DNA from: Diphasiastrum complanatum
Lineage: Eukaryota > Streptophyta > Lycopodiopsida > Lycopodiales > Lycopodiaceae
NCBI GenBank assembly: GCA_029204225.1
Contig: MU832045.1
Coordinates: 26,196 to 90,195, forward strand
Direction of reading: 5' to 3'
Length of the DNA stretch: 64,000 nucleotides
The notes beneath the pieces are model-generated. The model was not told the origin of the DNA and made no database searches. It was given only the letters and a program-made list of their open reading frames with translations. Positions 46,625 through 59,050 of this stretch are shown here, in pieces (position 1 is the stretch's first letter; each line of letters opens with the position of its first letter). The translations under genes were made by a program, and so were the position numbers.

Positions 46625-46894
46625 ATGGGGGAAAAGAATAAGGAAAAGGTGGGATCTATTACTAAAACTGTTATGGTTGTGGCAGGGTTTGTAATAGGCT
46701 GGGTAGGAATTGAGCTTGCTTTTAGGCCCTTTCTTAAGTCCGGACGTTCTGCAATGGATCGTTCCTTGAACCCGGATTATGACCCAGACGATAGCGATGA
46801 CCTGGTGAAGCGGCCCTTGGACGCTTCAAAGGAAGAAGAGCAGAATGAAGGGAAGGCTGAAAATGAGGAAGAAGATCTGAAAGCGGCTTCCTAA
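46625..46894 (+). CDS. OEP7: OEP7-like chloroplast outer envelope protein
   Basis: An 89-residue single-exon protein and the only convincing host gene here. The short N-terminus MGEKNKEKVGSITK leads into one membrane helix (residues 15-33, VMVVAGFVIGWVGIELAF), followed by a basic flank (RPFLKSGR) and the motif DPDD at 53-56. This is the layout of the plant OEP6/OEP7 family: signal-anchored proteins of the chloroplast outer envelope that insert without a cleaved transit peptide, with the C-terminus facing the cytosol in the well-studied members. Family members I know are about 60-65 residues. This one has an extra acidic tail (68-84, mostly Glu, Lys and Asn). The ATG at 46625 is preceded in frame by TGA at 46619, fixing the start. 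Gag- or pol-type sequence is absent. Confidence 0.8.
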   Translation: MGEKNKEKVGSITKTVMVVAGFVIGWVGIELAFRPFLKSGRSAMDRSLNPDYDPDDSDDLVKRPLDASKEEEQNEGKAENEEEDLKAAS

Positions 46895-47865
46895 GCTTCT
46901 AGTAAATCCTAAATTTGTTTAGTGTTTTTCGACAAGTAGTGCTTATTTGTTGAAACATGACGATAGTCTATTTAGACGTATTTATGACGTTCTTAACGGC
47001 GCCCTGAATTCGAACCATCGGCGGTTGACCATATCTGCCACAGCCCCGGAAGCGTCACAGTTCAGGGTAGTATATTTTTGCCGATAATTGCTGAATGAAG
47101 AAAATTCTGTATCAAATTCTTTTTCCATTCTACTGCTTGACATAACAGTTATGTGTAGATGTAAAACTTTCAAATCTACGCTTGTCTGCCATATTTTATT
47201 TCATTATTCATACTTATGCCGCCTTTTAGAAACCTCTGTGCAACTCGAAGATGACCATACTCTACTTTTCCTTTTCTTCCCTACTGATGATTGTGTTTCT
47301 GATGCGAAGAATGACAACATACCATCCAATACAAGGCAAAAAAAAATGTATCATCCATTTTAACAGCTCATTTGGATAGGTTGGTAATATTTTAGAAGGT
47401 ATGTTGGTTACGTTTTTTTTATATTAAGTTACTATCACATCTAAGAATCTAGATTCAAAGCATCAGCTTTTGAAAGCATTTCCATTTCGGATAATAATAT
47501 GCATTTGACAATGTTGCAAATTTGATTTAAGGGAGACATACAGCCCATCCTATTAGTTTTCTGGGAATTTTTTCAACAGATTTAGGACCTGGAGGTTAAG
47601 GAAAAGGCCCAAAACCTTTGAAGCTTTTGTGTAGGATATCAAGACCGTAGTCCTAAAGTAAGTAATGACTTATTAGAAAGCATGGTGGCAAGGGTGTCGA
47701 GGATTTTATCAAATACTACAAGTCTGATCACTTACACTACTACTAGCTGATCATTTGTAACCCTGGATGTATGATGCCAATCAGGTTGGTCGCCTTAGAC
47801 ATCTATGCAACAAGGCTCATAGGGATGTAGGTTAGAGTGGAATGAATTGACTTATTTTGGGAAGG
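46895..47865. other. 3' flank of the OEP7-like gene
   Basis: No further exon or gene was recognised. No canonical AATAAA lies close behind the stop codon, so the polyadenylation site cannot be placed. Confidence 0.45.
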
Positions 47866-48010
47866 AGTGCCTATAGTACCATAGCTAAGTGGATAAACCT
47901 GTGAAGTACTCAGGTCATCTGCACCGTTCGAACCTGCAATACGTACTTAGGTCACCTGCAGAGTCTGAATCTGTGTACAATAAATACTCTTGCAGCCAAT
48001 GAAGCATAGG
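47866..48010 (+). mobile_element. Possible tRNA-derived SINE fragment
   Basis: An A-box-like TAGCTAAGTGG (47882-47892) and B-box-like CGTTCGAACCT (47925-47935) stand 32 bases apart, the spacing of a tRNA-type RNA polymerase III promoter. It does not fold into an obvious intact tRNA. No poly(A) end or target duplication was identified. Confidence 0.35.
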
Positions 48011-50503
48011 TGGTGGCATGTCTATGCCAGAGCAAGGAGTTTGGACTTTGAAGCTCAGTACTGCAGTAGTTTCCATGAAGCATGAAGGTCAAATCCTTGG
48101 TTGGAAGTTCTCAAGCTCTGCAGCATTGATAAGTGGCGAGAAAGACCAGGTTGATGGAAAACATTATTCATGTATATGACATGTGAGGGAGGTAAGTGAA
48201 AATACTTTGTTGCTTACCTTAAACAACCTTATCTTTTCACCTACTTGTGGCTGAAATTGGCATCAAATATTTGTAGGTAGATTCCTGTCTGCTTTTGAAC
48301 CCTTACTATCAGGGAATGAGTTTGACAGTTGATCTAAAGTGTCTAGGTAGTTAGGAGACCTTGTTACAGATGGGTGAGAGTGTCAGAACATGTAAACATG
48401 AATAGATGTCTTTGTAATTGTCTAGGTCTATCATATTGAGTGTCTGATATCAAGAATGATTTAGGACTTTAGATAGATACTATCAAACACAGGCACCAGG
48501 AGATGACATGAGATAGTTGGGGTTTATGAATCACTAGTTCAGCTTGAGGGGGCTATAACAGTTAAGCACGGTTAGGAGAAGTGTTAGCCACAAGTGGGTA
48601 GGCACACTTTTAAGACAGACAATCAACTATAGAGGAGATTGCAGAGGGTTGACTGTAAGACTATTACAACGTTACCAGTGGACATGGTATAGAATCACGA
48701 GCACAAAGGGTACAGAGTCATTTAGAACCTTTGAGAGACATTGAATCGATAGATTGGTATAGGATAGGAAAAACACTCAAGACACTGGCATGTGTTATAT
48801 TTGGACCTCAGAAACCCGTTCCGAGGTTTTTGGGGTCGGAACGTACTGTAGATTCTAGAATGTACTGCCCCAAAACATCTTAAAAAAATCAATAAAAAAT
48901 GCTTAAAAGAGCTTTCTTTTCTTTCCTTTTCTTTGTCCCATCATTTGTAAGCTCAATTGCAAAACATGATTTTTCTGAATGAGCAATGAATCCATTAGTG
49001 AATATTGTGGTCTTATCTTTGTGAGTACTCTTTTTTACTGCATTTTCATCATAAATAAATTTGCAGTTTTGGATTTGTATTGAAATGAGCATTTCTTTTT
49101 ATAATCCTGGCCACAAGCTATGGCTTCACCATACAACATGAGTGAATTCCCAAATGAGCATCGATTGTGTCTTCTTCAGAGCGATTCATGCAGCCATCGC
49201 CATTTTTGCAAAAAGCCAAAACTTACAAAGCAAACGAAGAAAATGATGGAAGATAAAGAAATGCAGATGAGGAATTTATTGTCTTCTTCGTAGCCAGTCA
49301 TGCATCCATGACAAATGATTGTACTGTATGTGAAAACTTGTGTTGTTCTTGACTCCTACTTGATCTGCAGTGAAACTCATGTTTAGAATAATAAAACCAG
49401 CTCACCTCTCACTTTTGTAGTCCAGGGGGGTATAGGCTACATCAGATCTTTTTGCCAATAGTTGCTAACCTGAGAGTGATTTTAGTGAAGGCATGCAAGA
49501 GTCACGTGGCTAATGGACAAAAAGTCTGGTAGTTTAAGTTTTGTTGTACCTAAGGATAGGACAAACCATTAGCTAGTAATATTTTTCTTTGCTTAGTGTT
49601 TATGGGTATAGAAAGTCATTTTCTACACATATTTTTGTTCTTATAGATTTAGCAAGTCCTTAAGAACTATTACTTTATGATCTTTCTTGGCTAAAAAGAG
49701 GGTGGAAAATAGTTGTTTTTCAGGGAAGTACAAAGAATGTGTTTTCTTATCTGTGCCAGCTAAATAATTGGTGGATCCTTTGGGGTTGGAAAATGTATAT
49801 ATTCATATTTATAACTATGTCCATATTTATTTTCATGAGAATGTGTATGTGATAAACTTTGAGGCACTCCTTGTGCAGTCCACTTCATGGAAAAGAGACA
49901 ATTTTATTAGGGTGAGGCAATGTCCTTATTCGTTAGAAATCATGTATTGTTTGAGTTTCTATGTGCATGATTTTTGTTTTGTTCTTAGAAAATCAAGGTC
50001 CGTCAAAAGAACAATAAATGGGTGTATAATTTTACTTTTGAATGAGATGCATTACAAATTAGCTTCCAAGTGAGCCAACACTTTGGAGACTCACAAAGTG
50101 AATACAGGATTAGATTAAGCCGCTGATTAGTGCTAATGGTGGGGATTAATTTATTGTACATTTTCTTTTTATCACATCAAAGACCTAGTGCACAATATTT
50201 GTTAATTAGCTTGTAAGATTTTTACATGGACATGAAATACCAAAATAGATACCATACTCTATTGGTTGGAAACACAAACTAAAATTCAATAATCTTTTCA
50301 GAAAGACCTTCACAATAGTGCAATGTAAATTCCTAAGCTTTTACAAAAGCATAATCAATCTTTTAGAAAATTTGCCTTACATGATTCTTTTGAATGGTAT
50401 GAATTGTACGATCAAATAGAAAATAAGTCAATCACATTCTCAAAATTGTTTATGGAAAATAAAGTGACAAGTCATAATTGATTTTTTAAAATGATGGAAT
50501 GGA
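48011..50503. other. Noncoding stretch
   Basis: About 2.5 kb without a recognisable gene. The 101-codon frame at 49768-50073 has no domain features. Confidence 0.4.
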
Positions 50504-52150
50504 ATGTTCAATATTGTAAGTCCCAATGCTCCTAACACTTTTTTAGCATGTTATGCGATATGCCTTCAAGAAATTTCTCCATATCCATGCAACCTAACAA
50601 TATCATTTGGTTTGTCTAGAAAGAATTATCAAGGAGTGTCGTTGGTATGCAATACTAAGTGTCAGATTTGGATAATCCATGGTATTGTCTGGGGGCACAT
50701 CATCTCCCAATACAGAATTGCCACTGACCTTGACAAGATCAAGGTGATTGTCAAAATGACCTTGCAACAATACTATTCATGGGGCATCTACTTATTTATG
50801 GGGCACACTAATTATTGTCGATGCTTCATTCTCCTCTTCACACTCTTGGCCAGAACTTTTCATAGGCTCACCGTGCTAGTACTCAAATGGACTCAAGAAG
50901 CCCTTGTTGCCTTCTAAAAGATAAAAGACACATTAGTCTCTACACCAATCTTGCTAGCCCCAAATTGGGAACTAGAATTCCATGTTCATATAGATACCTC
51001 CAAATATGCAATTCGAAGTAATTAAACACAACCAAGAAAGTGTAAGAAAACAAACCCCATACATTTCATTGTTAGCCAAACTCATAGATGCCGAAATGAA
51101 CTACAACACCACCTAGCCATGATTTTTAGCTTCAAATAAATTTAGATATTATCTCCTTACAAACACATTTGCTTTTTTTTTTTTTTTTTTGGATTATCAA
51201 TCTCTGCCATATCTAGTAAACTAGCCTTGCATGACAAGGATGATTACTGGGTGGCTCTTACTACTGCAAGAGTTTGAATTTCAAATAGTGGTGAGAACTA
51301 GAAAATAATATTACCTAGTTGATCATCTGTCACCACCAAGAAGGAAGAAGTGGGAGTTGATGATGAGCTACCCGACCCCAAATCCTTTATGTAGATGTTG
51401 TACTCAAATGGGCAAAAGATATTGTTAAATATCAGACCTAGAGAAAATCTAACCTTGACCTATCCCCCTTGGAGCAGCGTAAATTTATCTTCATAGTGGC
51501 ATACTACCGTAAGTGGAAGTCACTTTATGAATGAAATAGTCACTCACCTCTTTACCTCCTATCTAGTTGCTCATTAGAACTCCCTACTATCCACAATGCA
51601 ATGGCCAGTGGTGGAATCATCTAACAAAATTTTATGAACAATTATTACAAAGATGGGCAAGGCCACTCACACGAATTGGGAACACAAACTCCATGCAGCA
51701 TTATATTAAGTCATTGTGGGGCAAATCCCCTTCCAGCTAATGTATTGTCAGGAAGCAATCATGCTAGTCAAGTTTGTTATATCCAATCTCAAATTAGTTG
51801 TGGATCATAGGCTAGATGAAGATCAATTAGTGCACAAACGATTTAATAATGTCATGGAGCTCCATGAATCAAAATTCTTGTCTATACAGTTTATGTTGGT
51901 CAAGAAGAATAGGAGAAAGACATGGCATGATTGCCACTTGCAGAAGAAATATTTGGCAAAAGGAGATCTATGCTTGTTATATAACGTTGAGGCTTATAAA
52001 GGCAAGCTAAAGATTTAGCAAGGGCCTTATTGAGTAGTCGAGGTACGACTTAATGGAACAGTCAAATTAGAATACCTAGATGGATCTCCATATGCAACCT
52101 TGGTCAATGGAAGTCGTTTACAAAGATATTACACACTCTACCATAAACTT
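50504..52150 (+). pseudogene. Ty3/Gypsy RT-RNase H-integrase remnant
   Basis: A plus-strand Gypsy pol with many frame breaks. Around 50690 it reads GHIISQYRIATDLDKIKV, the RT thumb region, and around 50800 a variant of the motif GHTNYCRCFI. RNase H start follows near 50935-51010. From 51310 to 51700 an eroded integrase is recognisable (DHLSPPRRKK, then YPQCNGQWW). The end (51716-52140) reads PFQLMYCQEAIM, HRLDEDQLVHKR, RRKTWHDCHLQKK and KGDLCLLYN, finishing NGSRLQRYY, a C-terminus typical of non-chromoviral plant Gypsy elements. No chromodomain. Its 5' part and LTRs were not found. Confidence 0.8.
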
Positions 52151-52429
52151 ATATCAGAGTTTCTGATATTATCAGATACTTACTAATTTGCCATATTATG
52201 AATATTGTGTATATGGTAATTTTGTACATAGACCATAGTCCATACCATTTCTATGATCCTTTCAGTAAACCTATAGATCTATATATCCCCCTTTGTATAA
52301 TGAATTGAGTAGATTTTCTAAGGCACTGGCATTTGGCAAATCTTCATGAGAGTTGATGTAATTCTTGAAAAGTTATACAAGTGTAAGTAAAATTAACAAT
52401 TTTTCTTCAGGTGAATATTGTCGTTGTCT
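52151..52429. other. Junction between Gypsy and Copia remnants
   Basis: Noncoding, 279 bases. Truncation points of the two elements lie at its edges. Confidence 0.4.
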
Positions 52430-53460
52430 ACTTTCCCATAGCAGATGCACTGGTCCATCGTAGCTCAAATATATCGTATGACTCTTATGAGAGCCTTCCA
52501 ATGAGTGATGTTAGGATTAGCTATGAATTGGCTCAGTGAGCTGACTACAAAAACGACGTCAGGTCTTGTACAGACCATTGCAGACATGAGAGAGTTGAGT
52601 ATTGATTGATACTCTCACATTTGCTCCTTTTCCTGCCTTGTCTGAGGACATTGGTCCTTTGACAGTTGTAGACCTGGATCCCTTGGTGAGTGATCTTCTT
52701 TACAATTAATCAGATTATATCCGATAAGAGTATTATGAAGATACCTCTGTTGAGTAATGTAGATCAACTGTCTCTCTCTGTCTCGATGAATTTGAATTCC
52801 AAGACAATAGTGAGCCTCACCCAGATCGGTCATGTCGAATTTGGAAGACATCTATTTAGCATCCTTAACCTGATTGAGATTGTTGCTGAAAAACAATGTA
52901 TCGTCGACATACAAGGTAATGATAATGAAGAAATGATGCACTGACTTGAAATAAACGTTGGAATTGGTAGTGCTTGGTTTGAAGCCATGTTGGATGAGAA
53001 ATGTGTTGATCTTCTGAAACCAAGCTCTTGTTGATTGTTTCAAGCCATAAAGTGCCTTGTGGAATTTACAGACATGATTATTCATACCTTCAAGAACGTA
53101 TCCCTTGGGTTGTATCATGTAAATATCTTCTTCTATAACTCCATTCAGATCAGCTATCTGTACATCAAGTTGATGTACTTCGAGGTCGGCCACAACAACA
53201 AAAGATAAGAGGACTTGGATCGACTATTGGACTGAAGGTCTCATTGTAGTCGATGTCTGGGATCTGAGAAAATCCTCTGGCTACTAGTCGAGCCTTTCTT
53301 TAGTCAATACTCCTGTCAACTTTGTATTTGATCTTGAAGACCTGTTTGCAATCGATAAGATTGCTGCTGGTAGGTAGTTCGCATGGTTGGTTCTTGATCA
53401 GAGGGAAATACTCTCTATCTATAGCTTCTCTCTAGAGATCAGAGTCTGATTGGCTAAGTG
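52430..53460 (-). pseudogene. Copia RT and partial RNase H (element G)
   Basis: 53193-52852 reads [29 protein letters not shown] and the catalytic LYVDDTLFF. 52851-52615 continues with MTDLGEAHYCLGIQI. After a frame break, 52430-52614 gives the segment TRPDVVFVVSSLSQF with stops. The catalytic DD is present but frame breaks prevent function. Confidence 0.88.
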
Positions 53461-53699
53461 CCTCTTCGAATCGGTTCCTACATTAAAAGACAGACATACT
53501 CATGAATAGCTCGTGGGTTGTGTGCGCACTCGGTTTGATCTTCTTGGAGGTCGCGTTGGCTGATGATCCATTCCTTGATCGGGTTGTTGTTGAATAATAA
53601 TAATATCTTCCTCTAACTTGTTGTCGAGTAGTTGCTCGACTATCGGCATGATGGAGCATGAGGCTTGAATTTTCGTGTCGATGGTACGTGTTGAATGTT

Positions 53700-54805
53700 T
53701 GCATGGAACTTTACCTTTGTCTTTGAAGTCGATGAACTGATCCTCGATAAAGATTGTATCCCTACTGAATAAAATCTACTAGGTATCGAGGTCGTACAAT
53801 TTATAGGTATTGTCGGATGAAGTGTAGCCGATCAGAATGGTCTTTAGACTTTGGAAGCCCAATTTCTTCCTTGTTTCCTTCCGGATTTGCACGTGGGCGA
53901 TGCAACCAAATACTCGTAGGTTCTTCAATGAAGGTTTAGATCCTATCCAAACCGAATGGGATATTTTGTATGAGAGGGTCTTAGTCGAATATATTTTTTA
54001 GATGTAAGTTGTAGTAAAAACAACTTCAGCCCAGAAGCTCTTTGGCAATGATGTGTGTGCCAACATGCATTTGGCTGACTCGACCATGGTACGATTCTTC
54101 CTCTTGGCTAAGCCGTTTGACTAAGGCGAATAGGGAGTGATAAACTGATGTTCAATGTCTTGGCTCTAGCAGTAGTCCTTGAATTTAATAGAGATGTATT
54201 CTCCACCATTGTCAGACCTCAGGGCTTTGATCTTTTTACTAGTTTATTTCTTTGCACGCTCCTTGAAGATTCTGAAGCAATTAAACGCTTATGATATCTT
54301 CTTGATGAAGTACACCATCGTCCTTCTAGAAACTCCATAATAAAAATAATGAAGTACTTTGCATCATTTAATGAAGGATTCTACATTGGGCCACAAATGT
54401 CTGTATGTACAATATCTAACAATCCTCTAGAAAAATGCTGATGGCTTGATCTAAAAGGTTTCCTAGCTTGTTTACTAACTAAGCAGTCTTGACAGATAGG
54501 TAATTCAATTTTTCGATTTTTCTATCTAGATAGTTGAGATAAAAAACAATGGATTGCTTGGACATGTGCTGTACAGAAGAATGATTTAAATGACCAAGTC
54601 TATAATGCCAAAGCAGACTTTTATTGATATGTATAGAAGTATTTAGAGACTGATTGGAGGCAGAAAAGCAATGACTAAGTTCATACAAGTATCCATGCCT
54701 CTTTCCGAGTGCTAGGATCTTGTCTGTCCTATCGACTACTTTGCATTGGTCCTTTTCGAATTCTACTTTGTGTCTTAAATTTGTAATTTTGCTTACCGAG
54801 AGCAA
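53700..54805 (-). pseudogene. Copia pre-integrase and integrase (element G)
   Basis: The piece at 54479-54805 contains LLWHYRLGHLNHSSVQ, the pre-integrase block. Further left, integrase pieces are recognisable at about 54200 (SDNGGEYIS-type) and 54060-54110 (AKRKNRT-like), and the integrase tail at 53780-53960. Several stops and a short deletion after 54479. Confidence 0.75.
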
Positions 54806-54949
54806 ATTTGTAGAAAGATTTGGTACATGAAGAACACTTGAAAGTAGTTTGGATTGATCATTTTCAAAGCTTAATCTTATTGTACTTTCACCTTTGATAG
54901 CTTGTGTGCTATTGTCACCCAGGTGAATGACCTTTTGGTATTGTAAGGC

Positions 54950-55900
54950 GTATAGGATTCAAAACAGCCGATATGGCTGGTCATATGTTTGAGTGGCTCC
55001 AGAATCAAGAAATCAGGAGCTGTCGTTTGATGCTTCATGATGGCTAGTCATGAATGCATCATGATGCGCTTCTTGATTCGACTGAGATGCTTCTGTAGCT
55101 GCATTTGCCATTTGATTCAATTGTCCTTTTTTGTGATTCTTGGCTTGTAGGATACGACAATCCTAAATCTCATGGTTGGTTTGTTTGCAGTATCTGCAGA
55201 ACAGTTTCTTTTTTTTGTTGGCGGCTTTGATGCTCCTGACGACTTTGTGTTAGCTTCTGATTCAGCTTCTGTGGCTTTGAGCCTCTCTTCTTCTACTTGT
55301 TCGAATTATTGTTGGTGTACAAACGTGAGAGTCGACAATAGAGGAACTAGAAGGTTCGTTCCTTCTTGTCTCTTTCTGTAGCAACATCGTAATGACTTGC
55401 GATAGAGTCAATTTTGGGTGTGTGGTGATCATCATCACCTAGTTATCATATGATATTGGCAAGCTTGAAAATAGTGTCATTACTTCGTCTTGATCGTTTA
55501 TGACAGATCCAACAGCAACCATTTGCTGTAGTGGGTTTTTGAACTGGTTAATGTGATTCTGCAATGAGGGAGAAGAATTTTCTCCTGAGATGTAACTTGA
55601 AAGCTATATCGTGCACTTCGTTCAGGGTGTTCAAGCTGTCTCAGACTTCCTTGGAGGTCTGAGCTTTAGACACATGGATGATTTGTGTGTCTGTGAGGAT
55701 GATTAGCGCGAAAGTCTTTCCATCATTCAGCTTCTATCGAGAGATTGTAGCGTCATCTACTTTGGGTCTTGCCTTTGCACCTATGACAACATCATATAAC
55801 TCCTTAGCCATTAGCACAATTTTCATCTTAAATTTCCACAGATGGTAATTGGCTCCATCAAGTTTGTCCACAATGAGACTGACCTTTCCTTATATCTATG
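54950..55900 (-). pseudogene. Copia gag, zinc knuckle and protease (element G)
   Basis: Read leftward: a UBN2 block near 55900-55560 with LHLRRKFF, a knuckle CRYCKQTNHEI-DC near 55150-55200 and a protease site DSGATQ near 55005. The knuckle matches that of the plus-strand remnant at 9035. Multiple stops. Confidence 0.75.
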
Positions 55901-56040
55901 TGGAAGTTAGTCTAAGTGATAGTGATAACTATTAATGACTTAAGAATGAAAATCTAATGCAACTTACAAAACAAGAAAACAATTGTTCTATCAGACGATA
56001 GAACCAGGTTCTGTGGGAAGCTTATCCAGCTATAATGATA

Positions 56041-56052
56041 GCTCTGATACCA
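56041..56052 (-). other. Primer-binding site, element G
   Basis: GCTCTGATACCA directly abutting the LTR start TGTTGGAGAATG. Confidence 0.88.
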
Positions 56053-56713
56053 TGTTGGAGAATGATAGAATAATGAATTGGGATCCGCGGATCGGACGGA
56101 CCGGTCGAACAATCGGATTTGAACTATTCTACTATTGCGCGAAGGCAATGGTCGACTAATTCCCTCTGGTGCGTGCACTACTACTATAGTAGGCAAACAC
56201 AAAACAAAGTTTGATTGTGGAAGTAGAAGAGCAGACAGTCAGACAAAACAATTAGAGAGTCACATAGAAAGCGTAGAGCGTGCAACACTGATAAAAAATC
56301 TGAATGCAAAACCAGATAGTAATTTATTCAGATTGAACGTATATAAATACAAGTGAGATGATGCTGGTGAGCACAAATCAATAGCAGACGAAACCGCGCG
56401 CTCACAAAGCTAACTACGATTTGTAATAGCTATGAGCTTATACTGACAATCAGTCTCCAAGAACAAAATCAATGCTTGATAGCATCTACTAAGTTTGTCT
56501 CTGATAAGTTGGCGTCTTGGCGACTATGGGCATTCGAGCGTATGTAGAATCAGCTTACATTGGCATTAACATGTATTTTGATCCATACATTAATTGATTA
56601 CAATGATTAACTATATACAATTTACATTTGTGCAGATGTATGTACAAGAAGGTGGCATGAAGCCGTTAGTGCCGTCTGGAATAGATCGTGGTTGGTGCTG
56701 TCATTCTCCAAGT
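56053..56713 (-). repeat. Element G 5' LTR
   Basis: Begins TGTTGGAGAATG beside the PBS. The far end is placed at CATTCTCCAA (56702-56711), the inverted copy of that start, so the right border is approximate by a few bases. A GTATATAAATAC motif is at about 56339. Confidence 0.65.
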
Positions 56714-57194
56714 AGTTGCACAGTACATGAAGTGTGTGTGAGAAGGCTTTGACTATTTAGAGTCGAGCATGTCGCTACTGATAGTAGTCAATGGAATCAA
56801 GATGGCCTTCAACGATAGTCGATTGAATCGATAAGTCAAACTCCTCAATAAGCTAGACAAGTTGGGTTTCCTCGATAAGTTGGAGTAGTCCGACAAGTCA
56901 TGTGACTTCAACAAGTCGGACTACCACTCTCTTGTCTGCCTTCTTTAATAGAGTACTTTTCCAGATTGTGCGCCAATGCATGTAAAATTGCAGCAATATG
57001 AATGGAACTAGATTAACAACAGATTTAGGAGTAGAAGAAATAAATCCAACATGATTGGAATGCCAAAAACATCGACAATACCGGGGTTCATTTAGATGAG
57101 CACAAAAATGCCAAAAAAAAGAAAAAACAAACCAAATCAGCCAACACAGGACCTGCTAGTGGCTCATCAGATGTATATTAATGCAGGTATTCGA
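56714..57194. other. Noncoding stretch
   Basis: No gene. TCGATAAGT and similar phrases recur at 56830-56920 as short, loose repeats. Confidence 0.4.
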
Positions 57195-57600
57195 CTTCTC
57201 AATATGATATTGTAATGACAGTCAAAACACTCTAGCAGATGCTTTGAGTTGTTTACCAGTTATTAATCAGTTAAGCTTTCTTGATATACAACCGGGATTA
57301 TTTCAATCTCTCCAAAGACTTTTTGAGTCCGACTCGTTTTTTGGAAAGTAATGACAACAGGTACTTTCTGGGTCGATTCGGGTAAGCATGATTCCTCGAA
57401 TTAGGAAAAATTTGAAATTTATTTTGCTATACGGAATGGGGTCTTGTTTCGAAAGATCAAGGTAATTACACAATTAGGGCCCAAATCCTGCACGAGTGTC
57501 ATGATAGTCCATGTGTAGGACATCCGGGTATACAAAGAACACTTGACTTAGTTAGGCGACACTTTTGGTGGCTTAAGATGAAATTTGAGTACCTGTTCAT
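57195..57600 (+). pseudogene. Ty3/Gypsy RNase H end and integrase finger
   Basis: A plus-strand fragment reads NTLADALSCLPVINQLSF (the end of RNase H) and, from about 57490, ECHDSPCVGHPGIQRTLDLV followed by RRHFWW, the start of the HHCC finger of a Gypsy integrase. It resembles the matching part of element E. Two or more stops. Ends near element D. Confidence 0.8.
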
Positions 57601-57722
57601 GATATGGGAAAAATCGGCCATTGGTTATTTGAAGGGTATTTTGGAAAATTTTGAGATTTAGTTCGGACCCATTAATGGTATCTCATAATTTAAAAAATCA
57701 AGAAACCTTTAAAGCTATTTTT

Positions 57723-59041
57723 TTAGACGGTAATCTGAAGTTTTTGGTGGATGGGTGCTTGCTTGAGTCCATAAAGACTTTTGAAGAGCAAACACACTTT
57801 GGACTCATCCTTGATGAATCTTTGAGGTTGTTCTATATAGATCTCCTCCTCAAGATAACTATTTAGAAAAGCATTGGATACATCTAATTGGAACACCTTC
57901 CACTTGAAAAAACAAGCAAGAGAAATAAGAATTCTTATTGTCACCATCTTGGCAATGGGTGCAAAGGTCTCCTCATAATCAAGACCATGGATTTGAGCAA
58001 ATCCTTTGGCACATAATCTTGTTTGCCTTTGTCATCATATGAGAACCTCTTAGGTTCGGAACTATCTCTCATGGATCTTCTTGGTGAGAAAATCCGAGGA
58101 GAGTCTTCTTCAAAACTCGACCCCATCACATCATGATTGTCTTCAAGATCAATAATTGATGATGCATCCATAGATTTCTTGATCTCGGCCTCTTCAAAAG
58201 ATGAGTGTTGATCTTCATGAAAGACAACATCTCTACTTTCAATAACTTGAGAAGTAGAGAGTATAAAGACTCTATAGGCCTTCTTGGTGGATGAGTATCC
58301 AACCATGATCCCTTTGCATGCACTAGGATCTTCCTTCTTCCTTGTTTCCAAGGGAATATGGACAAAGCATAAGCATCCAAAAACTCTAAGGTGATCAACC
58401 TTAGGCTTCTTCAAAAATAAAATTTCATATGGTGACTTTCCTCCAAGAGCTATATGTGGGAGCCTATTGCAAAGATAATTTGCACAATTAATGGCTTCTC
58501 CTCAAAAATCTTTGGGCAAAGATGCCTCAATTCTCATAGATTTTGCACATTCACATAGAGATCTATTCTTTCTCTCGGCCACTCCATTTTGAGATGGAGT
58601 GTAGGCACAAGAAAACTCGCTTTTAATGCCTTCAAGCTCACAAAAATCTTGAAATTTATTGGAGATATATTCGCCACCTCCATCACTTCAAAGAGCTTTA
58701 ATCTTGAATGAGAATTGCTTTTCTACATAGGCTTTGAAAATAAGGAAATGATCAAACACCATAGATTTAGAAGCAAGAAGATATATCCAAGTGAATCTTG
58801 TGTAATCATCAATGAAAGTAACAAAACAAGTGGCTCCTCCCTTGCTTGTAGTTGATGAGAAATGCACATCCGAGAAAGGATGCTTGCTTTTGATAGAAGA
58901 TTTTGTAAATGGCTTTTTGTGAGATTTAGCAATAGCGCAAGCCTCACAAGGCTTGATCTTCTTGGAGAGTGACTTTGGCAAGCCAATAGCTTTGGCTTCT
59001 TTGATCATAGAGAGCATGGATTTGTAGTTGGGATGTCCCAA
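57723..59041 (-). pseudogene. Copia integrase and partial RT (element D)
   Basis: Integrase pieces: MGHPNYKSMLSMI, CEACAIAKSHKKPF, FIDDYTRFTWIYLL (58688-59041), GGEYISNKFQ and NGVAERKNRS after a stop at 58688, and VFGCLCFVHIP (57941-58414). A second stop lies at 58502. RT begins MVTIRILISLACFFKW then LDVSNAFLN and SLYGLKQAP before the truncation. About a hundred residues expected between the integrase tail and RT start are missing near 58015, an internal deletion. Confidence 0.9.
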
Positions 59042-59050
59042 CCTCCTATG

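Larger units (their letters stand above)
52430..56713 (-). mobile_element. Element G: decayed Ty1/Copia retrotransposon, 3' truncated
   Basis: Minus orientation. It has a 5' LTR at about 56053-56713 and a PBS at 56041-56052, followed leftward by gag, protease, integrase, RT and the first part of RNase H, all broken. No 3' LTR is present; the element stops near 52430 beside a Gypsy remnant. The lineage matches the remnants at 8499-10520 and 38163-38483. Confidence 0.85.

Noticed and set aside
47881-47940. Functional tRNA gene
   Set aside because: Promoter-like boxes are present but no cloverleaf with acceptor and anticodon stems could be drawn.
49768-50073. 101-codon frame as a gene
   Set aside because: Simple hydrophobic composition with no motif, in noncoding AT-rich DNA.
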